This document shows, one piece after another, positions 32,113-42,971 of a stretch of DNA of 64,000 bases. The translations under genes were made by a program, and so were the position numbers. The first letter of the stretch is position 1. Every line of letters begins with the position of its first letter. A model generated the notes under the pieces. The model made no database searches and was not told the origin of the DNA. It saw only the letters and a list, made by a program, of their open reading frames with translations. This DNA is from Vermamoeba vermiformis (Eukaryota > Tubulinea > Echinamoebida), in the NCBI GenBank assembly GCA_045837725.1, contig JBEWZL010000235.1, forward strand, positions 62,001 through 126,000, in the 5' to 3' direction.

Positions 32113-35038
32113 AAATGCATTGAACGAGGGAAATAAGCGTGGATTGATTGCATTGATTTGCGTGAACAGTTCAGCTGGTCGACTCAGCACTATGAAACTA
32201 GTTAGCTACGTATTATATTCATATTGTAATGAAAATAGGTGACACTTGTCACGTGATTGTCAGTATTTAGTTACGTTACAAGTCGTCATTATTTGGTGAC
32301 CTTCCTATAATAAATATACACGCTATTTTCCTTACATTTGGTAGCGAAGCAGGCCCTCTCACTGGGTGGGAGGTGAGATCGAGTCGGATTGAGTGGATCG
32401 CGCGTTTGGAACGCGGATGGAGAAGTCAAGGTTGGTTTTGCCGTCGCTAGAGGAAGTGCGAGCGGCACGACGAGAATTGAAGAAGGAGATTGAGGTATTC
32501 TCTGGCTGGGCTCAGGGAAGTTTGCCGAAGAGTTTGCGAGTGTCGAATCTGAAGTTGGAAGCGGAGAAAATAAAGGAGAAGCTTGCCATAATTCAGAAGA
32601 GCATTAAAACGAGTAAGGAAAATTATAAGAAGAGAATTAAGAAGTATAGAAAAGAGATTCTTGGTGGATGCGAACTTTGGGATCTTGGAAAATTTGTTAA
32701 GAAGTTAGAGAAGACAGAGAGGAAGGTTACCCGCCTATGCGAAGAGGAGACGAAGCTAGGCAAGTTGGGAAGGAGATTCGAGAAGATTCTGGAGCGATTG
32801 GATCGCGCGAATGACGTCATCACTTTTTTATGGTCGGAGAAGTTCATGCTTATCGTTGCGAGTGCTTTAGAAAAAGAGTTTAGTAAGGTAGAAGCCCCTT
32901 TAGAGAAGAGAGAACGCGAGTCAAGTACACTAGAAGAAGTCAAGTCCAATCGAGTTGCGGATGCGCTACAGAACGCGGAGAAAATGAACGGCGAAGAAGA
33001 GCGAAGCAAAGAGAATAATATAATGAGAAAAGATACGTTTATTAGAGAGCCTTTAGTCGATAGTATTGACACGTCAGCAGATGTGACGGAGATTTTGTGG
33101 ACTGAATCTGAGATAACACGTCATCAAGAGATTAGTAGTGCGACCGAGCCGCAGGACTTGAAGTCAGAGACTGCCCCGACACAGAGGAAACAGGACCCGG
33201 GCCTACGGGGGCGGGAGAAATATTTTTAAATATAGAAAAGAGTGCGCGGAGAGATTAGATCCGAGCGAAGATTGGCCCAACGCTTTGAAGAGAAGAGCGG
33301 AGAGAGAAATAGATGATAGAGACAACGTTATTAACTGTAGAGGAGCGAGAGAGGAACGAGAGACGGAGATATGGAAATTTCATGTAAAGTTGAATGGCGA
33401 TAGAAATTACGTACCACTGCAGCCCTTCGATCCTGGTGGAGCTATGTTCAAGCCTTGGTTTACTCTGGGGAGAGGGAAATGTAATGAAAATAGGTGACAC
33501 TTGTCACGTGATTGTCAGTATTTAGTTACGTTACAAGTCGTCATTATTTGGTGACCTTCCTATAATAAATATACACGCTATTTTCCTTACAATATCAATT
33601 ACGTACCTGCTGTTCCCGTTAACAAAATGGCACGTGACGCATTCTGGATTTGAAAGTTAAATCAAGAACAGAAAACAAATGACACGTGTCACGTACCTTG
33701 ATTAAGGGCACGATGGTTTGAGTTCGCTTAGCCTTGTTGTTCTTCAGCATATGACTTTCATCGACTATAATGACTCTAAATGACTGCAACTGCGCAGTCA
33801 TTCGGATGCACAAGTCGTACGAAATAATCACGACTTTGTGATTGGCTGTTGATTCGCGACCGTTCTTAATTACTGTTATTTGTTCTCTTTGGATGAACGG
33901 AATGTTTCTTCCAATTTCCTAGCACCGTCGTTAGTTGAATTTTTTTTTTGACACATTGACACTCGTTAGTTGTTGGTGCTTCGTACCTCAGCCCAATTGT
34001 TGCACGCCGATGCAGGGCAGATAATCAACAAGGGCCACTCGGTGCAATAATAACACGCGATTGCCGTTGCTAAAGCGAAGTTATGTAAGTGCGGACAGGT
34101 GACCAAAAGAGCGAGGTGCACACGTACCTTGGATGGTTTTGCCGAGACCCATCTCATCGCCAATTAAGACCTTCCCACCCTTTTTCACAGCATACAACAC
34201 ACCTTGTCGTTGATACTGATACAGTGACTCCCACAGCTCTTCAGGCAATCGTTGCTTAACGTCGTCAAGTGTCCATTGCTCGCTGGCACTCGTGTCCGCA
34301 TTATTGATAAACAAGTGCACGATGTTGGCTGGTAACTCTTGGACTTTGACATACTCCAACTGCTTGAGGCCGCTGACTATGGTATGATATTGACTAGTGC
34401 CAATATAGTACTCGAAATCGGCTGCAAAGAGCGAGAGTTAGACATGAAATTGGATCTCGTGCAGAACTTACATTTAACTTGCGCTTGGTTTTGCTGCAAA
34501 ATATTCTTAATCTTATCGATAATATTCATTTGCAGACTATTGTTCAGATCTACGTCGTGCAGTATCATATTTATGGTGTCTGGTTCCACTAGCTCGAATG
34601 AAATTCGCGTGACTTGCGCGACTTGAGGGGCAATGTAATTATCATTAGACCGACTTGCAAATGGATTGTAATATGCAGTAGAATTTTGGTCGTAATTTGG
34701 AACTTCGCTGGGTTGATCTGGTGGCAGATTCGTGGAATTTGGATCTTGTTGCAAATAAGTCTCGTTTGATGTCTGACATGCTTCATAATTATACTGAATA
34801 TTATTTTGATCGTTATATGAATTATATTGTGGTTCTGCAGGTGTCACAACCGATCTACCAAAATAACTTCCTGTCTCCTCTTGCGGTTGCTCCACCACTG
34901 GCGCCGCAGCAACATTATTTCCACTAAAAATTAATTATTTTAATTTTTCTTAATTTTGAAACGCTGTAGACGACAGATCTTCATTATTACTCACCCTGCC
35001 AAATGCCAAGTGGAAGAATCAAAAGGATTGTACGCCAT
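32113..35038 (-). CDS. SMARCAL1: SMARCAL1-like annealing helicase, N-terminal part (gene split by transposons)
   Basis: Starts at ATG 35,038 (MAYNPFDSSTWHLAG). A Gln/Asn/Pro-rich linker and a folded segment (near 34,600-34,320) lead into the SNF2 ATPase. LWESLYQYQRQGVLYA is followed by motif I GDEMGLGKTIQ (34,150), WPLLIICPASACNNWAE, motif II DESHMLKN (33,760), ILLTGTA (33,640) and LSRPAELFTQINAINP (32,185-32,130). The last exon stops at 32,113, where the giant CACTA element begins, and resumes at 15,373. The intron between ILLTGTA and LSRPAELF contains a 1.4-kb LTR element. SMARCAL1 enzymes rewind RPA-coated DNA and remodel stalled replication forks; all SNF2 motifs expected are present across the two halves. 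Confidence 0.87.
32225..32336 (+). repeat. left LTR (112 bp)
   Basis: Direct repeat of 33,480-33,591, TG...CA ends. Contains a CACGTG-centred motif (GTGACACTTGTCACGTG) and a TATAATAAATAT stretch near its 3' end that could serve as a promoter TATA. Confidence 0.9.
32417..33229 (+). CDS. Gag-like coiled-coil protein of the LTR element
   Basis: A single open frame of about 270 residues, ATG at 32,417. It is very rich in Lys, Glu and Arg with long heptad-like stretches and a tail with scattered acidic and basic residues. No zinc knuckle or enzyme motif is visible. Position after the primer-binding site and the coiled-coil content suggest a Gag-like role; this is inference from place, not from sequence similarity. 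Confidence 0.5.
   Translation: MEKSRLVLPSLEEVRAARRELKKEIEVFSGWAQGSLPKSLRVSNLKLEAEKIKEKLAIIQKSIKTSKENYKKRIKKYRKEILGGCELWDLGKFVKKLEKTERKVTRLCEEETKLGKLGRRFEKILERLDRANDVITFLWSEKFMLIVASALEKEFSKVEAPLEKRERESSTLEEVKSNRVADALQNAEKMNGEEERSKENNIMRKDTFIREPLVDSIDTSADVTEILWTESEITRHQEISSATEPQDLKSETAPTQRKQDPGLRGREKYF
33480..33591 (+). repeat. right LTR (112 bp)
   Basis: Appears identical to the left LTR at 32,225-32,336; preceded by the purine tract and followed by ATAT. Confidence 0.9.
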
Positions 35039-35320
35039 TAACAATGTTGTAGTTGAATATATTTAGTAGTAAATTAGTTACTCGTGGTCCATCGGTCGCG
35101 AAGTTCAAACTCAAAAACGAACGAAGGAAAAAAGTGGCAATTGGCTCCCAGGGAGAGAACAGATACACGAACCTAATAATGGAACTATAGCAAGTCATTC
35201 TTGTGTATTGGCGGTCATATCAAAAGGCCGAAAAAATTGAGAATGAAGTTTCAAATTCCGTTTCGCACGTTGTACCGAACAATTTAATTTTCCCTATACA
35301 AACACCACGCACCTGCAACA
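35039..35320. promoter_or_regulatory. divergent intergenic region between SMARCAL1 and a small gene
   Basis: The 282 bp between the SMARCAL1 start (minus) and the 67-codon ORF (plus). No clear TATA box; nothing else notable. Confidence 0.3.
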
Positions 35321-35524
35321 ATGAGCTTTAGATCATTTGGCTCCTCGGCCTGGAAAGCAGTTATCTCCACTACTAATACGAGAACCGCTAACATTGACGA
35401 TCCGTTCAGCGCTGCCGTGATTTCAGGCAACGACTTCCAGCCGTACAGCGCTACCACTACTCCTTCTGGCACTGACTACCTCTTTGGCGCCTTCTTGAAT
35501 GGAACTGGGGATAACAATCCATAA
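35321..35524 (+). CDS. small hypothetical protein (67 aa)
   Basis: A single-exon frame from ATG 35,321, composition rich in Ser, Thr, Ala, Asn and Gly (MSFRSFGSSAWKAVISTT... ending GAFLNGTGDNNP). No signal peptide, membrane segment or known motif. It sits alone on the plus strand head-to-head with SMARCAL1, with a good start context (CAACAATG). I do not recognise it. Confidence 0.45.
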   Translation: MSFRSFGSSAWKAVISTTNTRTANIDDPFSAAVISGNDFQPYSATTTPSGTDYLFGAFLNGTGDNNP

Positions 35525-35672
35525 ACAACCGATACATCAGTTTGCTAATCGTTCTTGTGCTGATAAACTCTATTTAATTGGCACAAGAGCGGTAATTGTA
35601 TTGGCATTGTAGTTCAGTAAATTAATTTAATTTAAAAAGCGAAGTTTAACCGAAGCACATCGGATAATCCAA

Positions 35673-35885
35673 ATGCAGAACAATAATCTAATTGTTAGCA
35701 GTTACACTACTGGAACATCGATAACAGTTTCTCGTTGGCCAACTCTCGAACCTTCAAACTACACTAATCATCTTTTAGCAGTATCTCCTACAGTGCGACC
35801 AACACTACGCAAAGGACTGGATTTGGTACTGTGTCTTCTTGAATTCAATGCGGCCAGTGGTGAATTGCTCCTAACAGAATATTGA
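35673..35885 (+). CDS. small hypothetical protein (70 aa)
   Basis: A single-exon frame from ATG 35,673 to TGA, 150 bp after the previous small ORF and similar in style: a Ser/Thr-rich first half (SSYTTGTSITVSRWPTLEPSNYTN) and a hydrophobic helix-like second half (LVLCLLEFNAASGELLLTEY). No known family. It could be a real short gene or chance. Confidence 0.35.
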   Translation: MQNNNLIVSSYTTGTSITVSRWPTLEPSNYTNHLLAVSPTVRPTLRKGLDLVLCLLEFNAASGELLLTEY

Positions 35886-36215
35886 ATGTTATCTTATTAT
35901 GACGTGGTGCAATTTGTGGACTGTGCGGTTACGTCACCAACAAAATCTTCGTAACAAAACTCGGTCGCCCTATAAATTCATTACAAATTTCTAATCGCAC
36001 TATAACACCACAATAAGGTTAGTAATATTATATATTGGCTTCACAGTAGGCTATGATTGTTTGATGAAGAGGTGTTTTACTTAAATTCATGAAATAAATT
36101 GCAACTCGTTAGATTCATTAAAATTTGATTTTAAATATTTTTAATAATTAATATGCCACCAATAAGCATCAAATATTACGTTAATGGCGATTTTTAATTC
36201 GGAAAATTTTTAGGG
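35886..36215 (+). promoter_or_regulatory. PGM2 promoter and probable 5' UTR intron
   Basis: No coding sequence. A donor-like AAG|GTTAGT near 36,018 and an acceptor TTTTTAG ending at 36,213 would remove about 195 nt from the leader just before the PGM2 start codon, so a 5' UTR intron is likely. Confidence 0.35.
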
Positions 36216-38686
36216 ATGGACAAATTATCCGCTGAAGTTCAAAAACTCGCTTCTCAATGGCTTAAATGGGACCCTAACCCTGACACTAAGAAGGAGATCC
36301 AAGATTTAGTCGATAAAAGCGATGAGGCTGAACTCAGGAAGAGATTAGTGAACCGCATCTCGTTTGGTACTGCAGGTAATTCCATTTCCTTTTCGTACAT
36401 AATGTCACGTATATTATATATAATTCTAATATAATTAGGTTTGAGAGAGGCCATGAAAGCTGGATTTGCTTACATGAATGATTTAACTGTCATTCAAGCC
36501 TCGCAAGGATTTTCTACTTATTTGGAAAAGACCGTGCCCGGATCAAAAGATCAAGGTACACTATACATAAGTTAAATCAACTCTTGGACTAATAATTGAA
36601 TTGAATAGGTGTTGTGATCGGCTACGACGGTCGTCATAATTCTCAACGCTATGCTCACCACAGCGCCAATGTATTTTTATCTAAGGGATTTAAAGTCTTC
36701 CTATTCAATCGTATGTGCGCTACTCCTCACGTCGTAAGTACAAAATTTTTAAAATTATTTTTTATCGTTCATGAAATTTACTAATTTCTCTTGCAAATAC
36801 TTTAGTCCTTTGGTGTAGTCGATAGAAAAGCTGCAGCTGGTATTATGGTCACTGCTTCGCACAACCCTAAGAACGATAACGGTTACAAAGTCTATTGGAG
36901 CAACAGCTGTCAAGTACGTAAAAACTAAAAAAAAATTCATAGCGGATCTGCTTCGACCTTACGATTAGAAATTTATTTACGTGCGCTTTAACCTTTAGAA
37001 ACAACAGAGGATTTATTTGTATTTTTTTTGTTGAAAGTTCAATCCCGCTACTTTTATTGCACTAGCTTCGTTTTGTAATTGCCAATTAATTATTAATAAT
37101 TAACTTAATTTTTAGATTGTTGAGCCCCATGACAAGGGAATTTCCGAGTGTATTATGGCTAATTTAGAGCCGTGGCAAGTGGAAGCAGATCTGTACAAGA
37201 AGAGTTCTCTGTGCCACGACGACACGGAAGAGATTTTCAAGCATTATTTCGAGAAGATTCAAGAGTGGTGCTTCCATAAAGCGGAGAATAAGGCCAGCAA
37301 GATGCCTATTGTTTACACGCCCATGCACGGTGTTGGTCTCGAATACGCCACTCGTGCGTTTGAAGCGTACGGCTTGCCTGCCTTTGTGCCCGTCAAAGAA
37401 CAAATGCACCCGGACCCTGACTTCCCGACCGTTCCTTTCCCCAACCCTGAAGAGGGCAAAGGCGCATTGGTAAGTTGAATCAATTTTTTTACCGTTGATA
37501 TTTTTTTGCTGTGAAAAAATTCTCGTGAAATTTCGTAGTAACTTTGGATCGTAGAAATTGTCGATGGCCACAGCGGACAGCGTCGGTGCCAATGTTATCA
37601 TCGCAAATGACCCTGATGCCGATCGATTGGCTGCAGCTGAAAGATTGCCCTCGGGAGAATGGAAGATTTTCAACGGCAACGAGCTCGGCATTATTTTGGC
37701 TGATTGGGCTTACACGCAATACAAGGCCAAGCACCCTAATGTCGACAATAGTGCGTACTATCATATATTCGATTGAAACGATTCTGATTTAACTTTTAAA
37801 AGGCTCCCTCGTTGTGTTGAACACCACTGTCTCGTCAAAGATGTTGTGGGCCATGGCTAAGGCTGAAGGACTCTACTACGAGGTATAATATTAATAGACG
37901 CCGTGTGTTCATAGAACAATGTTGACTTGCCTAATTAGGAAACGTTGACTGGTTTCAAATGGCTCGGCAACAAGGCCCAAGACCTCGCCAAGACCGGCAA
38001 GAAATTTTTGTTCGCTTTTGAAGAGGCTATTGGTTATATGATTGGCGATATGTCCCTCGATAAGGACGGCATCAGAGCCGCTGCTGCATTCGCGGAAATG
38101 TCCGTACATTATTACTCGCACAACAACACCTTGGCCAACAGATTGAAGCAATTGCAAGAGAAGTACGGCTATTTTGCCAGCAACAACAGATATTACTTCA
38201 ATTACGATCCCTCCAAGTTGGGACCCATTTTCGATTACATGCGAAACGGCGGCAAATACTTCGAGTCTGCTGGTCGATTCAAGATCAAGGTACGTGATTG
38301 ACATCTTGACACTTGACACGTGTCATTTTAACGTGTTTTCTCTGCAGCACATTCGCGATTTGACTACACCTGGCTACGACACTCAACAGCCGGACAAGAA
38401 GCCTATTTTGCCTGTCAGCCGCGGCAGTCAAATGATCACTTTCTTCTTCGAGAACGGCGCTATTTTGACACTCAGAGGCGCGTAGAATATAACCGCTCAG
38501 CACTAAATTCGTTGCTAACTTCTTTGTTTAGGCAGTGGCACTGAACCAAAGATCAAGTACTACAGTGAATTGCAAGGTACTGACGTTGAAGCAACGAACA
38601 AAGAACTCGCTGAGCTCGTGCAAGCTGTCATTCACGACTTTTTGCGACCTGAAGCTAACGGACTCGTCAAGCCTAGCGATAACTAA
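36216..38686 (+). CDS. PGM2: phosphoglucomutase/phosphopentomutase
   Basis: About ten exons, ATG 36,216 to TAA 38,684-38,686. Alpha-D-phosphohexomutase signatures are all visible: the phosphoserine loop TASHNPK (36,853), the metal-binding loop NDPDADR (37,608-37,628), the sugar-binding [13 protein letters not shown] (38,008) and the phosphate-binding SGTEPK (38,536). The length (about 600 residues) and opening [14 protein letters not shown] match the PGM2 branch, which interconverts ribose/deoxyribose 1- and 5-phosphates and glucose phosphates in the cytosol. The gene looks intact. Confidence 0.92.
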
Positions 38687-38769
38687 ACTAAATTTATTTA
38701 ATGCATATGATTACTGTTGATAAAATTACATAAATCACTACAATACAAATCAAAGTACAATTGAAATGA

Positions 38770-41139
38770 TTAATTGAACGGATTCGCGACGACAAACGCC
38801 TTCGGAGCTGCTCGTTTTCCCTTCATAGGACGGAGTTTTTCAGCTTTAAGGTCATCGACTTCGTAGAGTGACACACAACGCCCCATCTCCGTGTACCGAT
38901 TCATGGTCTCGACATCGCGAACTGTAGAGTGATGGTGAGTACACGTCATGTTATATCACACTTATTGATAATTACCTGCATAAACTGTCTTATGGCACTT
39001 GTCACAGAATCTTTCGTTTGGATTGGTCACGCCTTTGGCCTCCAATTTTTCCCAGAGCACAGGACACTCGAATTCAAAGTCACAGTTCTCTGCAATAACA
39101 ATTTTTTTAGGACGTGTCTTAGTCAATCACATTGAATAATTAACGTACCAATGGGATGAGGTTCAACAACTGATCTCAACGCCGAATTTCTCTTGCGATA
39201 GAGTTGTTGCCATGACTTGACCTTCAAATTCTTGTTCTGATTGGGCCATTTCTGCAAGAACAAAGAGCGCCACACTCTGTTGCTGAGCATTGTCTTGGCA
39301 AACAACTTGCTCGTCTGTCAAGTAACCCCAAGTTAATCGTGAGTCTACAACTTTTTAACTTTGCATACCTCGCGCAGCTGCAAAACACGGTCAGCAGAAG
39401 AAGCACAATAAGCGCCAATAATCTCGTTAATCTCCGTAGGCATTGTAGACAGCATGTCTTTGTCAGTGCGTGGCTCTGCAACTTGCTTCAGATCACACTT
39501 GAACGGACCACTCATGTTCACTGAAAACACCACACCAGAGGACTTTGAGAACGACACTCCTGGGAAGCAATCCATGCCTGTGTGCAATCGCCACTCAAAG
39601 ATGCCGATCTTGTTTCCATTTTTGGTGAAGAACACAGTGCGCTGATTGAACGAGTCTTTCATCACTCCAATGCCAATGGTGTCACCTGCAACGAATGCAA
39701 TGCTCGGGAATGACTGTTGATTGCTCGTATTGTTCATGCAGATCTGTGAACGATGATGGCATTGGTCAAAATGAATGCACTGAGCAATAGCAGTTCAAAA
39801 TGCGACAACTTACCGTGCCATTGTTGAACACTCCAAAACTGTTCTGCTGATGACCCAAGAAGTTGTTTTGACCAAAGATCTGATTGCCAATGCCCACGCC
39901 AACAATGCCTTTCTTGTCAATTTCGGTGAAAGTCACTTCCATGTACGCACTTGGATGCACTTCACTGTCAATCTCGTTGAGGTTGAAACACTTGGTCGTG
40001 ATCATGCTCATCTTCTCAGGACACTTGTGATCATGTGCATTGACTAGCGAGTACTTGTTGCCCTCAGTCTTGAGCACTGGTGCCAAGAACTGTTCGTTCA
40101 AACGAAGTTCAGCTGGTGTTCGAGCCCCGATAGTTTCCATGTGTCCAGACATCTGTCCTTGTGGCAGTTCGTACGTGCACTTCGGACACAGATCGTAGTC
40201 GCCGCACTCGACACAGTGGTAGACTGTCGTGTTTGAGACTGCATCACATCGGTCACACTGGTGTGCAAATGTTAGTACCCGAACGTTGATCGGATCTCAA
40301 AATTCAACGAGATACAACGAGCTGTTGCGACTTTTAATGGACTTACTTGATATGTTCCTTTGTATTCAGAGCTGATCCACATGCCTCGAGCAGAGTTGAG
40401 TCGCATGAGTGGATGTGGATGGTGAATACTCGTTACAAACTCGGCCAAATTTTCTTTCATCTTCTTATTGCACTCGGGACATTCTTTGTAGGAGCAGAAT
40501 TCACACACAAAGACTTACCAAGAATAAAGATTAGAAATCAATTCAAAAGCCGGTGCATCCGCCTTAAACTTACACTTGGCGTCGTAGCCAGGTTGTTTGC
40601 ATATATTGCAAGGAGATTCGTCACCATTAAGAAGCAACTCCGTGAGCGGATGTTGATGTTTGAGCTTTAGTTTCTTTTGTACGGCGATCAGATTCAACAC
40701 CGAAATCCAGCGTTCGCAATTCTATCGACAAATAATCAGCAAACATCTTGATTATGCGCACCTACCTTTAGTTCTTTGCAAGCGAATCGAGGACCAGTTT
40801 GAGTTTTGTACTCGCGGACCGTGTTTATAACGAAAACGAAATCGAAGTTTCCGTATTGAGGGCGTGTGGTAGTAGTGAAGTGATCGATTTCAATATTTTT
40901 TTCTGAGCTATCATTTTTCTGATATTTCAGGAGTAAATAAAGTTTCGAATTTAATTTTTCACGGATGTAACGGTCAAAATTTTAGTTTTAACCGAAGAAC
41001 TGCTTTCAATACGTACATCTAAAATTTTGCACTGGACGGTCCCATCTGATTTTGCGCAGAGCGAGCCATCCTTCCACATCTCGGTCTTTTTTTCGTAAAC
41101 TCTTAACGACTCTTCGAACAATATTCTTGGTTCCTCCAT
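38770..41139 (-). CDS. Cys-rich/ZZ-like zinc finger, SPRY and F-box-like protein, uninterrupted paralogue
   Basis: Inverted paralogue of the gene at 8.2-13.1 kb, read from ATG 41,139 (MEEPRILFEESLRVYEKK) to a stop at 38,770-38,772 (VNPFN-type end shared with the other copy). Domain order is the same: N-terminal region with CAKSDGTVQC, Cys-rich block (CEFCSYKECPECNK, near 40,490), ZZ-type finger (CDRCDAVSN, 40,255), SPRY (39,950-39,480), F-box-like helices (39,450-39,220) and a terminal CxxC. Its intact first exon shows that the other copy is broken by the Ginger element. The central SPRY exons and even their introns are nearly identical between copies, while N- and C-terminal exons differ clearly. 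Confidence 0.82.
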
Positions 41140-41336
41140 CTTTTCGTTGCCTTCGACGGTGATATGTTAATTAAAATAACTTGTGCGATTTGGGCCTTTT
41201 GTACCTTTGCTCAAATTTAAATTTCGTTGTTAAACACAACGAAATTTAAATCGTTGCCGTTCTGCTTTTTACCTACGATCCGTGCCAGTTAACACATTAA
41301 CAGCATTGTATATTATTCTCGAAGGCTTTTGCAATT

Positions 41337-42968
41337 ATGGCGAATGCTTCAGTGATAGAATTAGCAAAAGGTAAGTCTTGATCGACTTTTGGAATCTTCC
41401 TTAGCTCGTTCACTCGCCATACAAGTGTTTTTATATTACCCTTTGCTATTTATTCAGCTCAGTGTAAAAGCTCAGCTAATTATTTACTTAGGAAACCCGA
41501 TCACTTCAAAGTTGCCCGTGGATATTTTTAAAAAAGCTACGGATCATTGGGCATCAAAATCGACTGCTGTAAATAATCTCCAATATGCTGATGAAGACGG
41601 TAAAAATAATTAAATTCATTTTCGGCTTATTTGAGTAATAAATTTTTGATCTGCAGGACCGCTTGAATTTCGACAACATCTAAGCAATTTTTTGAATGCT
41701 AATTATGCTAAACAAACTCACGTGATGCCGCTTAAAGTCTACGCCGAAGAGCTATGCGTTGTGGCTGGTGCAGCTCACGTAAGATCTGATTGAATAAGGA
41801 ATAGTATTACGAAATTTACTTACAATTCCTCCAAGGGCTTGGATATGGTATGCAAGCATTTTTCATCACCAGGAGATTATGCCATTGTCGAAGATCCAAC
41901 ATATTTTCTCGCTTTAGGTGAACTAATCTTCTTTGTTGCTTCGGATCAAGATCTGACGTTATTTTCCAGATAGTATTAAGGGAGATTACCGTCTAAATGT
42001 TGCTCAAATGCCCATCGATGATGAGGGGCTAATAATTGATAATAATCTGACTAGCTGGTGCATTCAACACAAGCCCAAGTTTATTTACACGGTACCAACG
42101 CACCACAATCCTACGGGCATTACAATGAGCCACGAACGACGTAAAAAACTAGTCGAATTCGCAGAAAAGCACAATATATTGGTAAGATCTGCCTAATACT
42201 TTCGCGTACAATGCTTACTGGATCCGGATCAGATAGTCGCAGATGAAGTCCATCAGTTGCTGTCTTATAATGGATTTGTGCCTCCTCCATCACTCGTAGC
42301 ATATGACAATAAGGTACTGTAATATATTCATTGCTTTTCTAATTAAAACAGAACGTTATAAGTATCGGTTCGTTCAGCAAGATCTTGAGTCCAGGTCTGC
42401 GACTCGGCTGGATCCACACTAAGAATAAGGAACATATTATGAAGTTCTTTAATGGAGGATTATTTCAAAGCGGAGGTGGCCTAAATTACGTGCCTGGTAT
42501 AGTAACAAGGTAGGCACTGCTACGTTAAGCAAAGTTTAGTATTCGTCAATGATATTGACGCCAGCATAGTATGATAGAAACAGGAACACTACAAGACAAT
42601 CTAGAAAAATCAATAGCCTTTAATGAATATAATCTCAATGTACTAGCCGAGGCGTTACAAAAAGAGATCCCTGAATTAGAATTTACAAAGCCAGCAGGTA
42701 CTTAGCTTATTAATCTTATATACCTTATTAACTTTTGATAGGGGGATATTTTATATGGGCTAAACTACCAGCACACGTCGACGTATTGAAATTTCATGAA
42801 TTAAGCAAAGAGTTTGGAGTGTCGGTCCAGAAAGGCGATAAAGGGCAGATAGTTCATACCAAAGCAAACTATATACGGCTATGTTTCACTATTCAGGAAC
42901 CATCGACTCTCGTTGAAGCCGTTAATAGACTCAGAAAGTTGATGGATGTGCTACTGCCAAAAAATTAA
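41337..42968 (+). CDS. PLP-dependent aminotransferase, 2-aminoadipate/LysN type
   Basis: About nine exons, ATG 41,337 to TAA at 42,966-42,968. Fold-type I aminotransferase motifs: GNPITSKLPVDIF at the start, AGAAHGLDM (cofactor phosphate region), VPTHHNPTG (near 42,092; substrate/PLP Asn), VADEVHQL (Asp for the pyridine N) and GSFSKILSPGLRLGW (Schiff-base Lys, near 42,380). The layout matches the MocR/LysN/AADAT-like group that includes 2-aminoadipate aminotransferases. In an organism that also encodes homoisocitrate dehydrogenase 4 kb away it could make 2-aminoadipate in lysine synthesis, but substrate cannot be read from sequence. Confidence 0.8.
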
Positions 42969-42971
42969 ATT

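Larger units (their letters stand above)
32225..33591 (+). mobile_element. miniature LTR retroelement (TRIM/LARD-like) in a SMARCAL1 intron
   Basis: Two 112-bp direct LTRs (TGTAATG...CTTACA) that look identical by eye bound a 1,367-bp element flanked by ATAT on both sides, a 4-bp target duplication. A primer-binding-site candidate starting TGGTAGCGAAGCAGG lies two bases past the left LTR, and a polypurine tract GGGGAGAGGGAAA directly precedes the right LTR. There is no reverse transcriptase, protease or integrase, so the element is non-autonomous. Identical LTRs suggest a recent insertion. The inside holds one Gag-like coiled-coil reading frame. Confidence 0.88.

Noticed and set aside
32113-32224. 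Extra SMARCAL1 exons of unknown origin around the insertion, reading through the left end of the giant element
   Set aside because: An open frame happens to run from 15,374 into the element, but the true exon continues at 32,113 on the other side; the run-on frame is coincidental.
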